This document shows positions 62,220 through 64,000 of a DNA stretch of 64,000 nt, piece after piece (within the stretch, counting starts at the first letter, position 1; the number at the start of each line of letters is the position of its first letter). Below the pieces are notes generated by a model. It worked only from the letters and a program-made list of their open reading frames with translations, made no database searches and was not told where the DNA came from. This DNA comes from Liolophura sinensis (lineage: Eukaryota; Mollusca; Polyplacophora; Chitonida; Chitonidae). Made by a program: the position numbers and the translations under genes. The stretch is from positions 55,849,187 through 55,913,186 of the forward strand of contig NC_088301.1 in NCBI RefSeq assembly GCF_032854445.1, in the 5' to 3' direction.

Positions 62220-62540
62220 TAAGAGCAGTAAATCAAAAACTACTACGTGTATTGTTCTCAGGTTTGCATACGTGTGAAGCACGATAACACTAAAATAATT
62301 ACAAAATTACAAAATTCACGACTTGTGTAACCTGGAGTTACGGTGAAGACTTTACTTGAGTTTAAAAGTGATATCATTAAAAGCATTGCATGTATTGTGC
62401 TCAGGCTTTGCATACATGTAAAGCGCAATATTACACGAGCTGGATGTTCTATTGTTAATCCCCCGTATGTCTCTTAATTACCATACATTACCAAATTTAT
62501 GACATTCAAGTCGCTTTTTGTGTATTAGAATCCATGTTAC
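62220..62540. repeat. Diverged duplicate of the 61.8-62.05 kb block
   Basis: 'ttgtattagaatccatg' at about 62015 reappears as 'ttgtgtattagaatccatg' near 62518, and 'gttccattgttgg' near 61812 as 'gttctattgttaa' near 62443. The phrase 'tattgttctcaggtttgcat' near 62250 has a partner 'tattgtgctcaggctttgca' near 62394. Confidence 0.5.
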
Positions 62541-64000
62541 GCTTAATATTTAAGGATTGGGCTGGAGTAACCCAAGAATGTGAATGTTTCAAGGAATGTT
62601 TTGCCCTTTACCAATATATGTGCGTGGCGTCTCGTAGAAATTCCGATGTTGCACCGATATATCACAGTTCAATGCATGGAGAAAATCGAAATCGCCAATT
62701 TGTGGCGAGTTATTTATATATAACCCAAGAACGCAGCTGTTTCCGCTGACGTCACCGGGACACTGATAAGCATTTTATCTATATGCGCGTGGGGTTTCTC
62801 CAACATGGTTTAGGTTATAGCCTCATGGCTAAAATTTAAAGATTGAAAGTTAATTTACAGAGCCACCAAGCACGCCAGAAAAAAAAAGAAAGAAGCCCGA
62901 CATACAGTGGTATGCTCGGTTCTTTAGCCTGTTATTGGCTTGTTGCATCTAAGTCTATATAGGCTTACAGAACAGACCCTTACCGGGGTAACGAATTATT
63001 TGGTATTGAGGCCTACTACTACTAATCTTTTAACGGTATACCTTTAATTTTTTACTTACGCATATTATATTTGCCCTAAAATCTGTACAAAAGAGTGTCT
63101 AATATGCATTTACAACCAGCATGATTAAATTAAGTGTACCTCACATTTATGCATTTTCAGCCTAGCATGGACAAAAACTACTTTCAAAATACAATATCAC
63201 CCAAACTAGTTTTGAATAAATTTAAGGAATAAAAATGTCCATGTATAATAGTATATATGCCCAGGTATGAATGTTGATTTCTCCCATTTTAGCGAGAGAA
63301 TAGGCATGGGCATTTCAGACAGGTATACAGGACGGGTACATGGTTCTTCACGAATCGCTGAGAGCAAGTTTTGTCTACAGGAATTTTGCCATATCAGTTA
63401 ACTGCATTCTCGTACAACTTCACACAGGAATTAAGGTCTGGCCTACGGGCCTATTTATATTGTTTGCATACATTCATCCATTTACTATAAGGTAAAGCTT
63501 GAAATTCTAGACGTAGCCATATACTATATATGTTAATTGTGCTATATGCCAACGTATGCGCTTTGTAAAATAATGTACATGGGTTGAGCAGTAAAAAATT
63601 TCCGACCTACCTATTACGAATACAGACTTGCACCCGCTTCAACGCCAAACCTACAAGATTCTAGTTCTCCACCAACAGAGAACACTTTCCCCCGATGCCA
63701 TAGTAACCTTACACAAGTTGCAGAATCCGTGACTGCATGCTTAGCAGCAATTAAATATCGTACGAATTTTAACACACATTCTGGGCCTGGGTTTTATCTG
63801 CACGGGTACTGAAAAGATGGAAGAGACACATGTGTTCCTTCTCGATTCAACTGGCAGTGCACCTGGTCCATTGGACCCGGATACAAATGCACGAACACGT
63901 GCTTGGTTTGGTATACTAGTTCTGTGCTGCAGACTTAAAGAAAGTATATAACTATCTGTCTTATCCGTATTTTTTAAGCAAACGCTCGCTAACCCCCTCC

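Larger units (their letters stand above)
60500..64000. other. Region with no recognised gene
   Basis: AT-rich, with the 43-bp tandem repeat at 61848-62005 and its diverged duplicate. A 71-codon frame at 62534-62749 (+) overlaps the duplicated block and is not convincing. Confidence 0.5.

Overview
The window is eukaryotic. It is AT-rich, has spliced genes with GT-AG introns, long non-coding stretches, (TA)n microsatellites, several minisatellites and one 200-base run of N. Two copies of a short interspersed repeat of the type common in molluscs (3' end like 'gcgtaaaacaccaatca') and the gene content point to a lophotrochozoan invertebrate, most likely a bivalve mollusc. The species is inferred, not shown.

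Layout. 1-4300: AT-rich, no convincing gene. 4320-6650: two large minisatellites (about 43 bp and 52 bp units) that look related. 6660-12500: mostly unassigned, probably ending in the 3'UTR of the next gene. 12518-14194 (-): an intronless DYRK2-type kinase. 14500-28100: accessory sequence with SINEs, a 56-bp minisatellite, a decayed retroelement reverse transcriptase broken by the N gap, and microsatellites. 28492-42644 (-): BAP1, a deubiquitinase, rebuilt here as 13 exons. 42950-44330: two tandem copies of a roughly 580-bp palindromic (foldback) repeat. 44946-56945 (+): MBD4, methyl-CpG-binding thymine glycosylase, 7 exons. 57572-58100: a TA microsatellite and a degenerate GAGAGTACCAAC repeat. 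58125-59730 (-): an unrecognised protein of about 534 aa, split in the assembly by an apparent one-base insertion, with a 5' non-coding exon and an RFX-type X-box upstream. 59,900-64,000: no gene recognised, a 43-bp tandem repeat near 61.9 kb.

How the genes relate. BAP1 and MBD4 start head to head with 2.3 kb between their start codons. BAP1 removes ubiquitin from histone H2A (PR-DUB); MBD4 repairs G:T mismatches made by deamination of methylated cytosine. The arrangement could mean a shared promoter region. DYRK2 and the unknown gene are separate units; MBD4 and the unknown gene converge.

The main technical message is that three of the four genes carry apparent single-base indels in conserved or otherwise open coding sequence, and the N gap looks spurious. 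Automatic gene models from this assembly would be wrong at those places.
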